A stretch of DNA of 64,000 bases from JAWRCU01 sp033542235. Its GTDB lineage: Bacteria; Pseudomonadota; Alphaproteobacteria; Rhizobiales; Rhizobiaceae. The notes beneath the pieces are model-generated. The model searched no databases and had not been told where the DNA came from. It saw only the letters and a program-made list of their open reading frames with translations. The stretch covers positions 248,001 through 312,000 of the forward strand of contig NZ_JAWRCU010000002.1 in assembly GCF_033542235.1 (NCBI RefSeq). The letters run 5' to 3'. Position numbers and translations under genes: made by a program. Below, in pieces: positions 1-9,188 of the stretch (its first letter is position 1; each line of letters begins with the position of its first letter).

Positions 1-492
1 GAGCGCCATGATCGGCAGAACCGCGCCATTCATGGTCATGGAGACCGTCATCTCGCCGAGCGGGATGCCGTCGAAGAGCTGGCGCATATCGAGGATGGAA
101 TCGATTGCCACACCCGCCATGCCGACATCGCCGGCGACGCGGGGATGGTCGCTGTCATAGCCGCGATGTGTAGCGAGGTCGAAGGCTACCGACAGGCCCT
201 TTTGCCCCGCCGCCAGATTGCGCCGGTAGAAGGCATTTGATTCCTCCGCGGTCGAGAAGCCCGCATATTGGCGGATCGTCCATGGCTGCTGGACATGCAT
301 GGTAGGGTAGGGGCCGCGCAGAAACGGCGGTGCGCCGGGGAATGTATCCAGGAAAGGCAGGCCGGTGAGGTCCTCTTCCGCGTAAACACGCTTGACCTCG
401 ATGTTTTCCGGAGTGCGCCATGGCTCTCCACCGAAAACGCGCGGAGCGAATTTCGGCATCGACCAGGCGAGCTTGGCGAAATCCGGGATCAT
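1..492 (-). CDS. mutB: Methylmalonyl-CoA mutase large (catalytic) subunit, N-terminal part, cut by the window edge
   Basis: Reading leftward from the ATG at 492 gives about 164 residues that continue past the window edge. They contain the mutase signature TMHVQQPWTIRQYAGFSTAE and then LSVAFDLATHRGYDSDHPRV, which belong to the substrate-binding TIM barrel of coenzyme-B12-dependent methylmalonyl-CoA mutase (interconversion of methylmalonyl-CoA and succinyl-CoA in propionate breakdown). The start codon shares four bases (ATGA) with the stop of mutA, so the two subunits are translationally coupled. The cobalamin-binding C-terminal domain is outside the window. The partial length cannot be compared with the family, but the N-terminal motif is clear. 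Confidence 0.95.
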   Translation of the reverse strand, partial: MIPDFAKLAWSMPKFAPRVFGGEPWRTPENIEVKRVYAEEDLTGLPFLDTFPGAPPFLRGPYPTMHVQQPWTIRQYAGFSTAEESNAFYRRNLAAGQKGLSVAFDLATHRGYDSDHPRVAGDVGMAGVAIDSILDMRQLFDGIPLGEMTVSMTMNGAVLPIMAL

Positions 493-1937
493 CGTTGCAC
501 CGCAATGGTCTCGTCGATCCGCATCGGCGCCAGGCGCTCGCAGAATGCTACGCCGCCGTCCTGGGAGAGGGCGCGCCGGCTCGCTGGAAGCACGCTGACG
601 TGACGCTCCGATACAAGCGGATAGAGTGTCGTCCCGACGATCTGCCGGCTCCCGCTTTCATAGGCGGCGGCACGCGCCGCCCGCGCCGTAGCGACACGCG
701 ATTGGATTTTTCCGGCTGCAAGGCTGTCGAGAACACCGCCTTCGGCTTCGATCCGCAGGAATTCTTCCCAGGCCGCCTCGCAAAGCGAGCCGGTAAGTGC
801 CTCGACGCTGCCGGAGCCTGCTGCCGGATCGGCGGCGAAACCGATGTGGCTTTCTTGCGCAAGGATGAGTTGCGTGTTGCGAGCGATCCGCCGCGCCGAG
901 GCATCGGGCAATCCGTGCGCAATGGTGTGCGGCAGGATCGCGATCGAATCGGCGCCACCGGCGGCCGCAGCGAAGGCCGCGATCGTGTTGCGCAGGATGT
1001 TCGTCTCCGGATCCTTCTCGGTCATCATCCGGTAGGAGCCCTCGACATGAACCGAAACCGTCGCGGGCGGTATCGAGCATGCCTCCTGGACGCGTGCCCA
1101 TATCAGGCGCAGTGCCCTGAGCTTGGCCATGGACACGAAATGGTCCTGGTCGACCGCGAGCGAGAAGCCGATATGCGGCGCGGCATAGACGAGCGGCTGG
1201 CGCGCCTCCTCGAACATGCGCAGATGCGAGACGGCCGAAGCAACAGCGATGCCGAGTTCCTGTGCCTCGGTCGCTCCGGCATTGTGGAAGACACGCCCAT
1301 CGCCCTCGAGCAGGATGCCGGGCAGGCCGAGCGCAAAGAAATGAGCGAGCGAAGGCGGCATCGAGGCTTTCAGGGCCTCGATCGACATTTTGAGGTTTCC
1401 GGTTCCACCGAAGATCGCGGCTGGATCGATGCCGAAGGAAATGCCAAGCCTTGTCGGATCGACGCGCCGCTTGCCAAGCAGGACAAAGAGCCAGTCGACG
1501 CTCGCCCGGCTTACCGGATGCGCGTCGATCCTCAGGCTGATGCGATTGAGCGGAACGTTGTGCAGCGCCACTGCGAGCGCCTCGGGTCTGGCCGGAAGGC
1601 CATAGCCGAAGGCGTTCGGCGCCCCTTCAAAGACAAGCGCAAGACCGGTCGCGCCTTGCTCGACATCCTCGAGCGCTTGCCTGTTCGCGCGCGCCGGATC
1701 GGGATCGTCGATTCGCTGCGTCACGGCCCATGATGCAGCCGGGTTGACGCGCATGGCCACGGGCCGGGCATCTGGCACGCGAAGGCTGAGCGGATCGATT
1801 CGGATGCCGTCATCCGTGCGCGAGACAATCGCCTCCTCCAGTGAGGCGCCGCCCAGAGCTTTCTCGGCAAGCTCTCGCCAGCGTTCCATGGAGAACGCGG
1901 GGAAACTCGCTTCTTTGAGAAGGTCACCGACCTTCAT
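489..1937 (-). CDS. mutA: Methylmalonyl-CoA mutase small subunit
   Basis: 482 residues. This is the non-catalytic partner of MutB: it has the same TIM-barrel layout (for example ISFGIDPAAIFGGTGNL and the VHVEGSYRMMTEKDPETN region) but is shorter and lacks a cobalamin-binding domain, as expected for MutA of the heterodimeric enzyme. The ATG at 1937 was chosen over the longer frame because GAGGAGG sits just upstream and MKVGDLLKEASFP looks like a normal family start. It forms an operon with mutB through an ATGA overlap. A perfect 14-bp palindrome at 2033-2046, about 100 bp upstream, may be its operator. A long antisense frame (420-1733) is a coding shadow. Confidence 0.93.
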   Translation of the reverse strand: MKVGDLLKEASFPAFSMERWRELAEKALGGASLEEAIVSRTDDGIRIDPLSLRVPDARPVAMRVNPAASWAVTQRIDDPDPARANRQALEDVEQGATGLALVFEGAPNAFGYGLPARPEALAVALHNVPLNRISLRIDAHPVSRASVDWLFVLLGKRRVDPTRLGISFGIDPAAIFGGTGNLKMSIEALKASMPPSLAHFFALGLPGILLEGDGRVFHNAGATEAQELGIAVASAVSHLRMFEEARQPLVYAAPHIGFSLAVDQDHFVSMAKLRALRLIWARVQEACSIPPATVSVHVEGSYRMMTEKDPETNILRNTIAAFAAAAGGADSIAILPHTIAHGLPDASARRIARNTQLILAQESHIGFAADPAAGSGSVEALTGSLCEAAWEEFLRIEAEGGVLDSLAAGKIQSRVATARAARAAAYESGSRQIVGTTLYPLVSERHVSVLPASRRALSQDGGVAFCERLAPMRIDETIAVQR

Positions 1938-2032
1938 CGCTCCTCCTCTTCCTTCTTCCGTCGTACCGAAGCTCCACCCCGCTTCCGATGCCAGAGCCAT
2001 CGCGCGGTTTCAAGGCAAAGTGCCATGAAGAA

Positions 2033-2046
2033 GTAAACCTGTTTAC
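2033..2046. promoter_or_regulatory. Perfect palindrome GTAAAC-CT-GTTTAC, candidate operator
   Basis: A perfect 6+2+6 inverted repeat lies in the 195-bp space between the divergent mutA and ATPase genes, about 96 bp upstream of the mutA start. Size and symmetry fit a TetR-type or similar dimeric repressor site. No regulator gene lies next to it in the window, so the cognate factor is unknown. It could control mutAB, the ATPase gene, or both. Confidence 0.45.
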
Positions 2047-2132
2047 CGGGTGCCGATTGTCGTGCAGCGGCAGCACCATTATACCAAAGCCAAGCGTGGT
2101 ACTTGAGTTTGGCTTTTCGGCGGAGAAAGATC

Positions 2133-3656
2133 ATGGCTGACGAGGAAAGCATCTTCATTGGGGCAAGCCGCAAGCCCGATGACAGCTACCAGCGGCCTGA
2201 GCAGCTTCTTCTGAAATACGGCAACCGCCATGGTCTTGTGACGGGCGCGACCGGCACCGGGAAAACGGTTACGCTGCAGGTCCTCGCCGAGGGTTTCTCC
2301 AATGCCGGCGTGCCGGTTTTTGCCGCCGACATCAAGGGCGACCTCTCCGGCATCGCGATGATGGGCGAGGACAAGGACTTCCTCGTCTCCCGTGCCCAGG
2401 CCGTGAAACTTGACCCATATCAACATCAACAATTTCCCGTGATCTTCTGGGACTTGTTCGGCGAACAGGGCCATCCGATCCGCGCCACGATCTCGGAAAT
2501 GGGACCGCTGCTGCTCTCGCGCCTGATGAATCTGACCGAGGCCCAGGAAGGCGTGATGAATATCGCCTTCAAGATCGCTGACGAGGAAGGGCTGCTGCTC
2601 CTTGACATGAAGGACTTGCAGGCGTTGCTCGCCAACATCGCGCAGCGAGCCGAAGAGATCGGCGCGCGCTACGGCAATGTGACCAGGCAATCCGTGGGTG
2701 CGATCCAGCGCTCGCTGCTCATTCTCGAGCAGCAGGGCGGCTCCCATTTCTTCGGTGAACCGGCATTGCAGATTCCCGACCTGATGCGCACGACCCGTGA
2801 TGGCCGTGGTGCAATCAACGTGCTTGCAGCCGACAAGCTGATGATGAACCCGCGTCTCTACGCGACGTTCCTTTTGTGGTTGATGTCGGAGCTGTTCGAA
2901 CAGCTTCCCGAGGTCGGAGATCCTGAGAGGCCGCGGCTCGTTTTCTTCTTCGACGAAGCGCATCTGCTCTTCGATGATGCACCCAAGGCTCTTGTCGACA
3001 GGGTCGAGCAGGTGGTGCGGCTGATCCGCTCCAAGGGCGTCGGTGTCTATTTCGTCACCCAGAACCCGCTCGACGTGCCGGACACCGTGCTTGCTCAGCT
3101 CGGAAACAGGGTCCAGCATGCCTTGCGCGCCTATACGCCACGCGACCAGAAGGCGGTAAAGACGGCCGCCGACACGTTTCGGCCCAACCCCGATTTCGAC
3201 TGCGCAAAGGCGATCACCCAGCTCGGTACCGGCGAGGCACTGGTGTCCACGCTCGAGGAAAAGGGCATACCTGGAATGGTGCAGCGCACGCTGATCAGGC
3301 CGCCGGCATCGCGAGTGGGCGCGATAACGCCACAGGAGCGCCGGCAGGTCATGACGATGAGCCCCGTAGCTGGTCAGTACGACAACGCAATCGACCGCGA
3401 ATCGGCCTTCGAGATACTGCAGAAGAAAGGGCAGGCGGCTGCGGATGCGGCCGAAGCGAAGCGGCAGGCCCAGAAGTCGGCATCTCAGGAGAGCGGCTCG
3501 GGCTGGACCATACCGGGTTTTGGCACGGGCAGCGGCCGCAGCTCCGGTCGGCAAACGGTCGCGGAGGCCGCGATCAAGTCGGTGGTACGTTCCGTAGGCT
3601 CGCAAGTGGGGCGGGCCCTCGTGCGAGGCATCCTCGGCAGCCTCTCGCGGCGATAA
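2133..3656 (+). CDS. HerA/VirB4-like ATPase of the DUF853 (YjgR) family
   Basis: 507 residues. Walker A is GATGTGKT at about residues 38-45 and Walker B is RLVFFFDEAHLLF near residue 280. The later RLIRSKGVGVYFVTQNPLDVPDTV segment is typical of the DUF853 (helicase HerA-like C-terminal) family. The C-terminal tail is Ala/Gly/Ser rich and basic. Members are soluble ATPases of unproved function, sometimes linked to DNA translocation. The ATG at 2133 was chosen because GGAGAAAG lies just upstream; an in-frame TTG at 2103 is a poorer start. It is transcribed away from mutAB and stands alone. Confidence 0.85.
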   Translation: MADEESIFIGASRKPDDSYQRPEQLLLKYGNRHGLVTGATGTGKTVTLQVLAEGFSNAGVPVFAADIKGDLSGIAMMGEDKDFLVSRAQAVKLDPYQHQQFPVIFWDLFGEQGHPIRATISEMGPLLLSRLMNLTEAQEGVMNIAFKIADEEGLLLLDMKDLQALLANIAQRAEEIGARYGNVTRQSVGAIQRSLLILEQQGGSHFFGEPALQIPDLMRTTRDGRGAINVLAADKLMMNPRLYATFLLWLMSELFEQLPEVGDPERPRLVFFFDEAHLLFDDAPKALVDRVEQVVRLIRSKGVGVYFVTQNPLDVPDTVLAQLGNRVQHALRAYTPRDQKAVKTAADTFRPNPDFDCAKAITQLGTGEALVSTLEEKGIPGMVQRTLIRPPASRVGAITPQERRQVMTMSPVAGQYDNAIDRESAFEILQKKGQAAADAAEAKRQAQKSASQESGSGWTIPGFGTGSGRSSGRQTVAEAAIKSVVRSVGSQVGRALVRGILGSLSRR

Positions 3657-3767
3657 GCCGCATCGGCCAATGGTGAGGCGAAAGCGGCGCTGTATCAAAG
3701 GCCTCGAAGCTAGAGTTGCTCCTCTGGGATAAGTACAGCGGCCCGCCTTCGTCGACGCCACGCGCCG

Positions 3768-4565
3768 TCAGTTGACGACCTCGACAGGGCCGGACAGCGG
3801 GTCCGAGCCTGGATAGGACTGGGTCGGTCCGCCGGCCACGGGGGTGCCGAGGCCTGCGGTGACGATCACCGGCGTCTGGTTCGGCACGCGGTCGTAGAGG
3901 TCGATGATATCCTGGTTCATCAGGCGCACGCAGCCAGACGAAACCGACTTGCCGATCGACCACCATTCAGGCGAACCGTGCAGCCGGTAGAGCGTGTCCT
4001 TGCCGTCGTGGAAGAGATAGAGCGCGCGGGCGCCGAGCGGGTTCGTGAGCCCTCCGGGCATGCCGCCGTTGGCGGCGCTGTATTTCGCCACGCTCGGGTC
4101 GCGCGCGACCATCTCGTCCGGTGGCGTCCATTTCGGCCAGTGCTGCTTCCATTGGATGACAGCGTCGCCGGACCATTCGAAACCGGCCCGTCCCAGACCG
4201 ACGCCGTAGCGGATCGCCATGCCACCTTCACGAACGAGGTAGAGGTGGTGGCCATTGGTGTCGACGACGAGGGTGCCCGGTCGTTGACCGGTTGGATCAG
4301 GCACGATCTGGCGCAGGAACTGCGGGTCGATTTTCTGATAAGGGATCGCCGGCAGATTGAAGCCGTCATCGACCATGGGCCCGTAGATGGTCGCATAACT
4401 GCCGAGCGGCTCGATTGCCGGAGCCGGAGCCGGCTCGGCGGCGTAAGGAATCTCGCGCCGCTCTGTCGTGCATGCGCCAAGGGCGGACGAGGCGGCCAAC
4501 GCGCCTGCAGCGGACAAGAACCGTCGCCGCGTCATCGGCCGGCAGCCGGGGATATCTTCCCGCAT
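3768..4565 (-). CDS. L,D-transpeptidase (YkuD family) with Tat-like lipoprotein signal
   Basis: 265 residues. A twin-arginine-like leader (MTRRRFLSAAGALAAS) leads into SSALGAC, so the protein is probably exported by Tat and may be lipidated at the Cys. The YkuD catalytic region is HGSPEWWSIGKSVSSGCVRL, with the nucleophilic Cys in SSGCVRL. It would form or exchange L,D cross-links in peptidoglycan or attach proteins to it. The ATG at 4565 has AGGAGA upstream; an internal ATG at 4535 just before RRRF is also possible. Transcribed alone, convergent with the ATPase gene. Confidence 0.9.
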   Translation of the reverse strand: MREDIPGCRPMTRRRFLSAAGALAASSALGACTTERREIPYAAEPAPAPAIEPLGSYATIYGPMVDDGFNLPAIPYQKIDPQFLRQIVPDPTGQRPGTLVVDTNGHHLYLVREGGMAIRYGVGLGRAGFEWSGDAVIQWKQHWPKWTPPDEMVARDPSVAKYSAANGGMPGGLTNPLGARALYLFHDGKDTLYRLHGSPEWWSIGKSVSSGCVRLMNQDIIDLYDRVPNQTPVIVTAGLGTPVAGGPTQSYPGSDPLSGPVEVVN

Positions 4566-4707
4566 GGAATTGTCTCTCCTGAACGCGCACAAAAGCGCTC
4601 GATCGCAATAAGTTAACAAGGGATAGGTAGTTCCGATGTTGACGCTAACTTGATGAAAGAAAGGCAAACGTGTGGCGTTGGCAACACTGTTGCGGGAAAG
4701 CCACGCG

Positions 4708-5373
4708 TCAGTTCGGGTCGATCAACTTGGCAAGCGAGACGACGACACGATCGGGTGGCGAATCCGGATACTCATCCGGCTGACTGCTCCGATTCACCCA
4801 GACGGTATAGAAGCCGAATCTTGCCGCGCCGGCGATATCCCAGCGGTTCGACGATTGGAAGGAAATCTCGCCCGGCTGGATACCCCATATGTCGATGAGG
4901 AGTCGGTAAGCGTCCGGATGCGTCTTATAGGCTCGGACGGCATCGACCGAGAAAATCCGGTCCACGAGCAGATCGAGCCCGGCCGACGCGACCGCCGCCT
5001 TGAGCATTTCCGGCGAACCGTTGGACAGGATCGCGACTCGGGAGTCCTGGGATTTCAGCGCGGCCAGCACGGCCTGGACCTCGGGATAAGCCTTGAGCGT
5101 GCGATAGGCCTGAAGCAGGTCGGGCCGTAAGCTCCGATCAACGGACGGAAACTTCGCGAAGGCGAAATCGAGTGCGTCTTCGGTCAGCTTCCAGAAATCG
5201 CGATAGGCACCCGGCATCAGCGTCCTGATCCAGCTGTATTCGAGCTGCTTCGTCCGCCACAGTTCCGAGAAATGCTCTGCGTCGGGCCCGACCCGGGAAG
5301 AATGGGAGGCGACCGCCGAATGAACGTCGAACAGCGTCCCGTAGGCGTCGAAAGCATAGACCGAGTGCGGCAT
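4708..5373 (-). CDS. Haloacid dehalogenase, type II (HAD superfamily)
   Basis: 221 residues, the usual length for L-2-haloacid dehalogenases. HAD motif I is AFDAYGTLFD, with the nucleophilic Asp in the family-specific AYGTL context; motif II is ILSNGSPEML; the Lys is in YKTHPDAY; motif IV is the SSNRWDIAGA stretch characteristic of type II enzymes. The expected reaction is hydrolytic removal of halide from 2-haloacids in the cytoplasm, although many members have unknown natural substrates. The ATG at 5373 starts just before motif I; the longer frame adds 52 residues without family character. Confidence 0.9.
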   Translation of the reverse strand: MPHSVYAFDAYGTLFDVHSAVASHSSRVGPDAEHFSELWRTKQLEYSWIRTLMPGAYRDFWKLTEDALDFAFAKFPSVDRSLRPDLLQAYRTLKAYPEVQAVLAALKSQDSRVAILSNGSPEMLKAAVASAGLDLLVDRIFSVDAVRAYKTHPDAYRLLIDIWGIQPGEISFQSSNRWDIAGAARFGFYTVWVNRSSQPDEYPDSPPDRVVVSLAKLIDPN

Positions 5374-5639
5374 CACCAGCCCCGCTATGGTTCTGACGAG
5401 TGTCCGCACCGGGGGCCTTCCGTCAAGGCGAACTTTGGGACGATCTTGCCAGGGTTGCACCTCGCGAACGCAGCTCTCGGCAATTCCATTGCGCTTGCGA
5501 ACGGCTGGACAGGCCATACGGACAGACAAGTTGCGGCCTCATCCAAGTTTCACTGGCGTACTATTTTCCTCCACCACGCGATTGACGCTGCGGCTCAAAA
5601 GCTTATCGATGGGCCAAACGGCACACGGAATAACGATCC

Positions 5640-6518
5640 ATGACCCTGGCAGCGAGCGCGCAGTCGAAGACTTGGACCTATGTCGATGGCGACTGGTATG
5701 AAGGCAATGTCGCGATCCTTGGCCCACGCTCCCATTCGATGTGGCTCGGCAGCAGCGTCTTTGACGGCGCGCGCTGGTTCGAGGGTGTGGCGCCGGACCT
5801 GGATCTTCATTCGAGGCGGGTGAATACTTCGGCGATTGCCATGGGGCTCAAACCCACCATGTCCAGCGAAGACATTTTCGGCCTGACTTGGGACGGGCTG
5901 AAGCGCTTCGACGGCAATACCGCCGTCTATATCCGGCCGATGTACTGGGCCGAACATGGCGGCTATATGGGTGTTCCGGCTGAACCCTCTTCAACCCGGT
6001 TCTGCCTCTGCCTCTATGAATCGCCCATGATCGGCTCGACCGGCTTTTCGCTTACGGTGTCGCCGTTCCGCAGGCCCACGCTCGAGACGATGCCGACCAA
6101 CGCCAAGGCCGGCTGTCTCTATCCCAACAACGGCCGGGCGATCATGGAGGCGCGCATGCGCGGCTTCGACAATGCGCTCGTCCTCGACATGCTGGGCAAC
6201 GTCGCCGAGACGGCAAGCTCCAACGTTTTCCTCGTCCGGGACGGGCAGGTGGTGACCCCGGCCGCTAACGGCACTTTTCTGGCCGGCATAACCCGCGCCC
6301 GCACGATCCAGCTCCTCAGGGACGAGGGAATCGAAGTCGTCGAGAGGGCCGTTTCTGTGCGCGAGTTCAAAGAGGCGGACGAGGTATTTTCGACCGGCAA
6401 CCACTCGAAAGTGGTGCCCGTCATCCGTATCGAGGATCGTAATTTGCAGCCCGGCCCGGTGATGAAAAAGGCGCGCGAACTCTACTGGGGCTTCGCTCAT
6501 TCGACACCGTCCGCCTGA
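5640..6518 (+). CDS. ilvE: Branched-chain amino acid aminotransferase (fold type IV PLP enzyme)
   Basis: 292 residues. Motifs of the class IV aminotransferase family are visible: GSSVFDGARWFEG, IRPMYW, the PLP lysine in TNAKAGCLYPNN, and ETASSNVFLVRDG followed by FLAGITRARTIQLL. It transfers amino groups between Leu/Ile/Val and 2-oxoglutarate in the cytoplasm. D-amino-acid transaminase and ADC lyase share the fold, but length and the IRPMYW motif favour the branched-chain enzyme. Stands alone, in the same direction as sodB. Confidence 0.88.
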   Translation: MTLAASAQSKTWTYVDGDWYEGNVAILGPRSHSMWLGSSVFDGARWFEGVAPDLDLHSRRVNTSAIAMGLKPTMSSEDIFGLTWDGLKRFDGNTAVYIRPMYWAEHGGYMGVPAEPSSTRFCLCLYESPMIGSTGFSLTVSPFRRPTLETMPTNAKAGCLYPNNGRAIMEARMRGFDNALVLDMLGNVAETASSNVFLVRDGQVVTPAANGTFLAGITRARTIQLLRDEGIEVVERAVSVREFKEADEVFSTGNHSKVVPVIRIEDRNLQPGPVMKKARELYWGFAHSTPSA

Positions 6519-6613
6519 GCCGAGGAAAATCTTTACCGCGCGTTGCTAGGGACCTGCCCGCACCTATCTTTGTTTGGTAATGGAACGCACCTTGTTCAAG
6601 GAAGGAGTACATC

Positions 6614-7216
6614 ATGGCTTTTGAACTGCCCCCTTTGCCCTACGACTACGAGGCATTGCAGCCTTACATGTCAAAGGAGACGCTTGAGTACCATCACGAC
6701 AAGCACCACAAGGCCTATGTCGACAACGGCAACAAGCTGGCAGCCGAAGCCGGGATGGACAAGCTTTCGGTGGAAGAGGTCGTCAAGCAGTCCTTCGGCA
6801 AGAATGCGGGCCTCTTCAACAATGCCGGCCAGCACTATAACCACATCCATTTCTGGCAGTGGATGAAGAAGGGCGGCGGCGGCAACAAGCTGCCGGGCGC
6901 GCTTCAGAAGGCGATCGACAGCGATCTCGGCGGCTATGACAAGTTCAAGGCCGACTTCATCAACGCCGGCACCACACAGTTCGGCTCGGGATGGGCGTGG
7001 CTGTCCGTGAAGAATGGCAAGCTCGAGATCTCCAAGACGCCGAACGGAGAGAACCCGCTCGTACATGGCGCCTCACCGATCCTCGGCGTCGACGTGTGGG
7101 AACACTCCTACTATATCGACTATCGCAACGCGCGGCCGAAATATCTCGAAGCCTTCGTGGACAATCTCATCAACTGGGATCACGTGCTCGAAATGTACGA
7201 GGCGGCGAAAGGCTGA
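6614..7216 (+). CDS. sodB: Superoxide dismutase, Fe/Mn family
   Basis: 200 residues without a signal peptide, so cytoplasmic. Metal ligands are H27 (LEYHHDKHH), H76 (QHYNHIHFW), D160 and H164 (DVWEHSYYIDY). It converts superoxide to peroxide and oxygen. The QHYNHIHFW sequence resembles the alphaproteobacterial Fe-type or cambialistic enzymes, but metal use cannot be settled from sequence alone. AGGAAGGAG precedes the start, and a clear intrinsic terminator follows 25 bp after the stop. Confidence 0.95.
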   Translation: MAFELPPLPYDYEALQPYMSKETLEYHHDKHHKAYVDNGNKLAAEAGMDKLSVEEVVKQSFGKNAGLFNNAGQHYNHIHFWQWMKKGGGGNKLPGALQKAIDSDLGGYDKFKADFINAGTTQFGSGWAWLSVKNGKLEISKTPNGENPLVHGASPILGVDVWEHSYYIDYRNARPKYLEAFVDNLINWDHVLEMYEAAKG

Positions 7217-7241
7217 TCGCCCGGCGGTTTCCGACGAAGAC

Positions 7242-7275
7242 AACAACCCCGGCCTGGCTGGGGTTGTTTTATTTA
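7242..7275 (+). terminator. Rho-independent terminator of sodB
   Basis: A perfect 9-bp stem (AACAACCCC with GGGGTTGTT) and a 9-nt loop is followed by TTATTT, 25 bp after the sodB stop. Confidence 0.9.
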
Positions 7276-7420
7276 AGGCGCCGGCTTGGGCGTGTGATTG
7301 CACGGCGAAGCCTCATCTTTGCAACTATCACGTGCCTGTGAAGTGCGGGTCAGGATTTTTTCGGCGAACTTCGTCGTTGGCTCACAGGGCACTTTTCGCC
7401 CGACAAACGGAGGTGAATTT

Positions 7421-7855
7421 ATGAGAAAACTTATACTTGCCATCTCGACTGTCGCCCTGGCGGTGACCGCGGCCTATGCGGCGGACCCGATCGCCGACCG
7501 CAGGGCCATCATGAAGGAGCGCGGCAACCTGGTGGGCGGGCTTGCCAAGATGGCGAAAGGCGAGACGGCGTTCGACGCAGCGGTGGTATCGGCCACGCTC
7601 AAGAAGCTGGAGGCAAACGAGCAGAAGGTCGATATCGATGTGCTCTTCCCACCGGGCAGCGACAAGGGCGACACCAAGGCTGCGCCGAGAATCTGGGAAG
7701 ATATGGCAGGCTTCAAGGCCGCCAATGACAAATATCAGGTCGTGCTGCAGCAAGTCGTCGCTGCGCCTGCGCAGGATGTGGCAGCACTCGGTGCACAGAT
7801 CAACACGCTCGGCGGCGGCTGCGGCGGCTGCCACCAGTCCTTCCGCCTGAAATAA
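7421..7855 (+). CDS. Cytochrome c'/c-556 type periplasmic monohaem cytochrome
   Basis: 144 residues. The leader MRKLILAISTVALAVTAAYA is a clear Sec signal peptide. The mature part is helical and ends with GGCGGCHQSFRLK, a C-terminal CxxCH haem site as in the four-helix cytochrome c'/c-556 fold. It lies 11 bp before a dihaem cytochrome gene, so the two probably form one transcript and exchange electrons in the periplasm. ACGGAGGTG lies upstream of the ATG at 7421; longer frames do not give a signal peptide. Confidence 0.9.
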   Translation: MRKLILAISTVALAVTAAYAADPIADRRAIMKERGNLVGGLAKMAKGETAFDAAVVSATLKKLEANEQKVDIDVLFPPGSDKGDTKAAPRIWEDMAGFKAANDKYQVVLQQVVAAPAQDVAALGAQINTLGGGCGGCHQSFRLK

Positions 7856-7866
7856 TCCCGGTTTCG

Positions 7867-8814
7867 ATGGTTCTTGCCAGAAAGCTTGCCCGCGCGGCGG
7901 TCGCCCTCGTGGCGGTCGGCGCAGCGGCGTTCTGGATCGTAACCATCCCGAACCGGCTGAGCGCGGAGCAAGTGGCTGCGCTTGGCGCAGGCGATGCCAA
8001 GCGCGGCGAACGCATCTTCAATATCGGCGGATGTACATCTTGCCATGCACGCCCGAAATCGGAAGGGCAGGCGCGGCTGCAGCTAGCCGGCGGTATCGAG
8101 CTCAACACTGCGTTCGGCACATTCGTCGCCCCCAATATCTCGCCTGACCCGAACGACGGGATCGGAAACTGGACGCTGGAGGATTTCGCCAATGCCATGC
8201 TCAAGGGCGTGTCCCCCGGCGGTTCTCACCTCTATCCGGCCTTTCCTTACGCTTCATATACCCGGATGAAGCCGGGCGACGTGGCCGACCTGTACGCTTA
8301 CATGAAGACGCTGCCGCCGGTGGCCGGCAAGGCGCCCGGCCATCGGCTCGGCTTCCCTTTCAACATCAGGCGCGGACTTGGGCTCTGGAAACTCCTGTAT
8401 CTGAGCGACCAGCCGATTGTCGCACTCGCACCCGACGCTTCTGATCACGCGAAGCTGGGCCAATACCTGGTCGAAGGACCGGGCCATTGTGGTGAATGCC
8501 ACACGCCCCGCGATTTCATTGGCGGCGCGAAAAAGGAGCAGTGGCTCGCCGGCGCGGTCGCAGCGGAAGGCAAAGGCACCATTCCGAACATCACGAGCGG
8601 GGAGGGGGGCATCGGCTCCTGGTCGGAGAGCGACATTGCCTATTTCCTCGAGACCGGCTTCACGCCTGCCTTCGATTCCGTCGGTGGTTCGATGGTAGAG
8701 GTCCAGAAGAACATGGCGCTTCTCCCCGCCGAGGACCGGCAGGCAATCGCCGCCTATCTCAAGTCGGTGCCGCCGCATCCAAACGGCTATCCGGCGCAGG
8801 TGCGGTCGAAGTAG
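7867..8814 (+). CDS. Dihaem c-type cytochrome (membrane-anchored)
   Basis: 315 residues. One N-terminal hydrophobic segment (about residues 10-27) acts as signal or anchor. Two haem sites are visible: GGCTSCHARP and GHCGECHTPRD, each within a cytochrome c domain. The pattern resembles the cytochrome subunits of membrane alcohol, sugar or gluconate dehydrogenases, but no dehydrogenase gene lies nearby. It lies downstream of the cytochrome c' gene. The electron donor is unknown; a role passing electrons to a terminal oxidase is inference. Confidence 0.85.
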   Translation: MVLARKLARAAVALVAVGAAAFWIVTIPNRLSAEQVAALGAGDAKRGERIFNIGGCTSCHARPKSEGQARLQLAGGIELNTAFGTFVAPNISPDPNDGIGNWTLEDFANAMLKGVSPGGSHLYPAFPYASYTRMKPGDVADLYAYMKTLPPVAGKAPGHRLGFPFNIRRGLGLWKLLYLSDQPIVALAPDASDHAKLGQYLVEGPGHCGECHTPRDFIGGAKKEQWLAGAVAAEGKGTIPNITSGEGGIGSWSESDIAYFLETGFTPAFDSVGGSMVEVQKNMALLPAEDRQAIAAYLKSVPPHPNGYPAQVRSK

Positions 8815-8953
8815 GTTCGGGGAGGCAATCTGGCGCCCAGGCACCGTGCATCACGGCATCTGGTCGGACCAAATTTTCCCTGGCCTTCACGGCATATTAC
8901 CGTATGATTCATCTTGGGACGGGAAGCTCGACTTTGGCGTGGAGGAGACGCTG

Positions 8954-9187
8954 ATGCCTGCTTCGGAATTTGCTGCATCCCTCGACCCGGACGCGTATGA
9001 CGCGGTTTTCACAGCGCTTCTGGAATATCACCCGAACGATACCATCTCGATCCGGACTGTCCTTCAGGAGGTCCGACGGCTGGCGCCCGACTGTCCGTTC
9101 TCCGACGAGCAGATCGTTGCCCTCATCGTGAAACAGGCCGCTGGTACGACCATGGCCGTCAGCTTCGATCAGAGGGAAGCCGCTTAG
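8954..9187 (+). CDS. Small conserved-looking hypothetical protein
   Basis: 77 residues, soluble and acidic (MPASEFAASLDPDAYDAVF...), with no signal or membrane segment. The ATG at 8954 is preceded by GGAGGAG; the longer frame from 8846 lacks that. It reads like a small helical protein (TVLQEVRRLAPDCPFSDEQIVALIV). I do not recognise the family. It follows the cytochromes in the same direction with a 139-bp gap. Confidence 0.6.
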   Translation: MPASEFAASLDPDAYDAVFTALLEYHPNDTISIRTVLQEVRRLAPDCPFSDEQIVALIVKQAAGTTMAVSFDQREAA

Positions 9188-9188
9188 C

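Noticed and set aside
420..1733. 437-residue plus-strand frame
   Set aside because: Exact antisense of mutA; Arg-rich composition without domain, typical shadow in GC-rich DNA.
2079..3761. 560-residue minus-strand frame
   Set aside because: Antisense of the DUF853 ATPase, whose Walker motifs leave no doubt about the coding strand.
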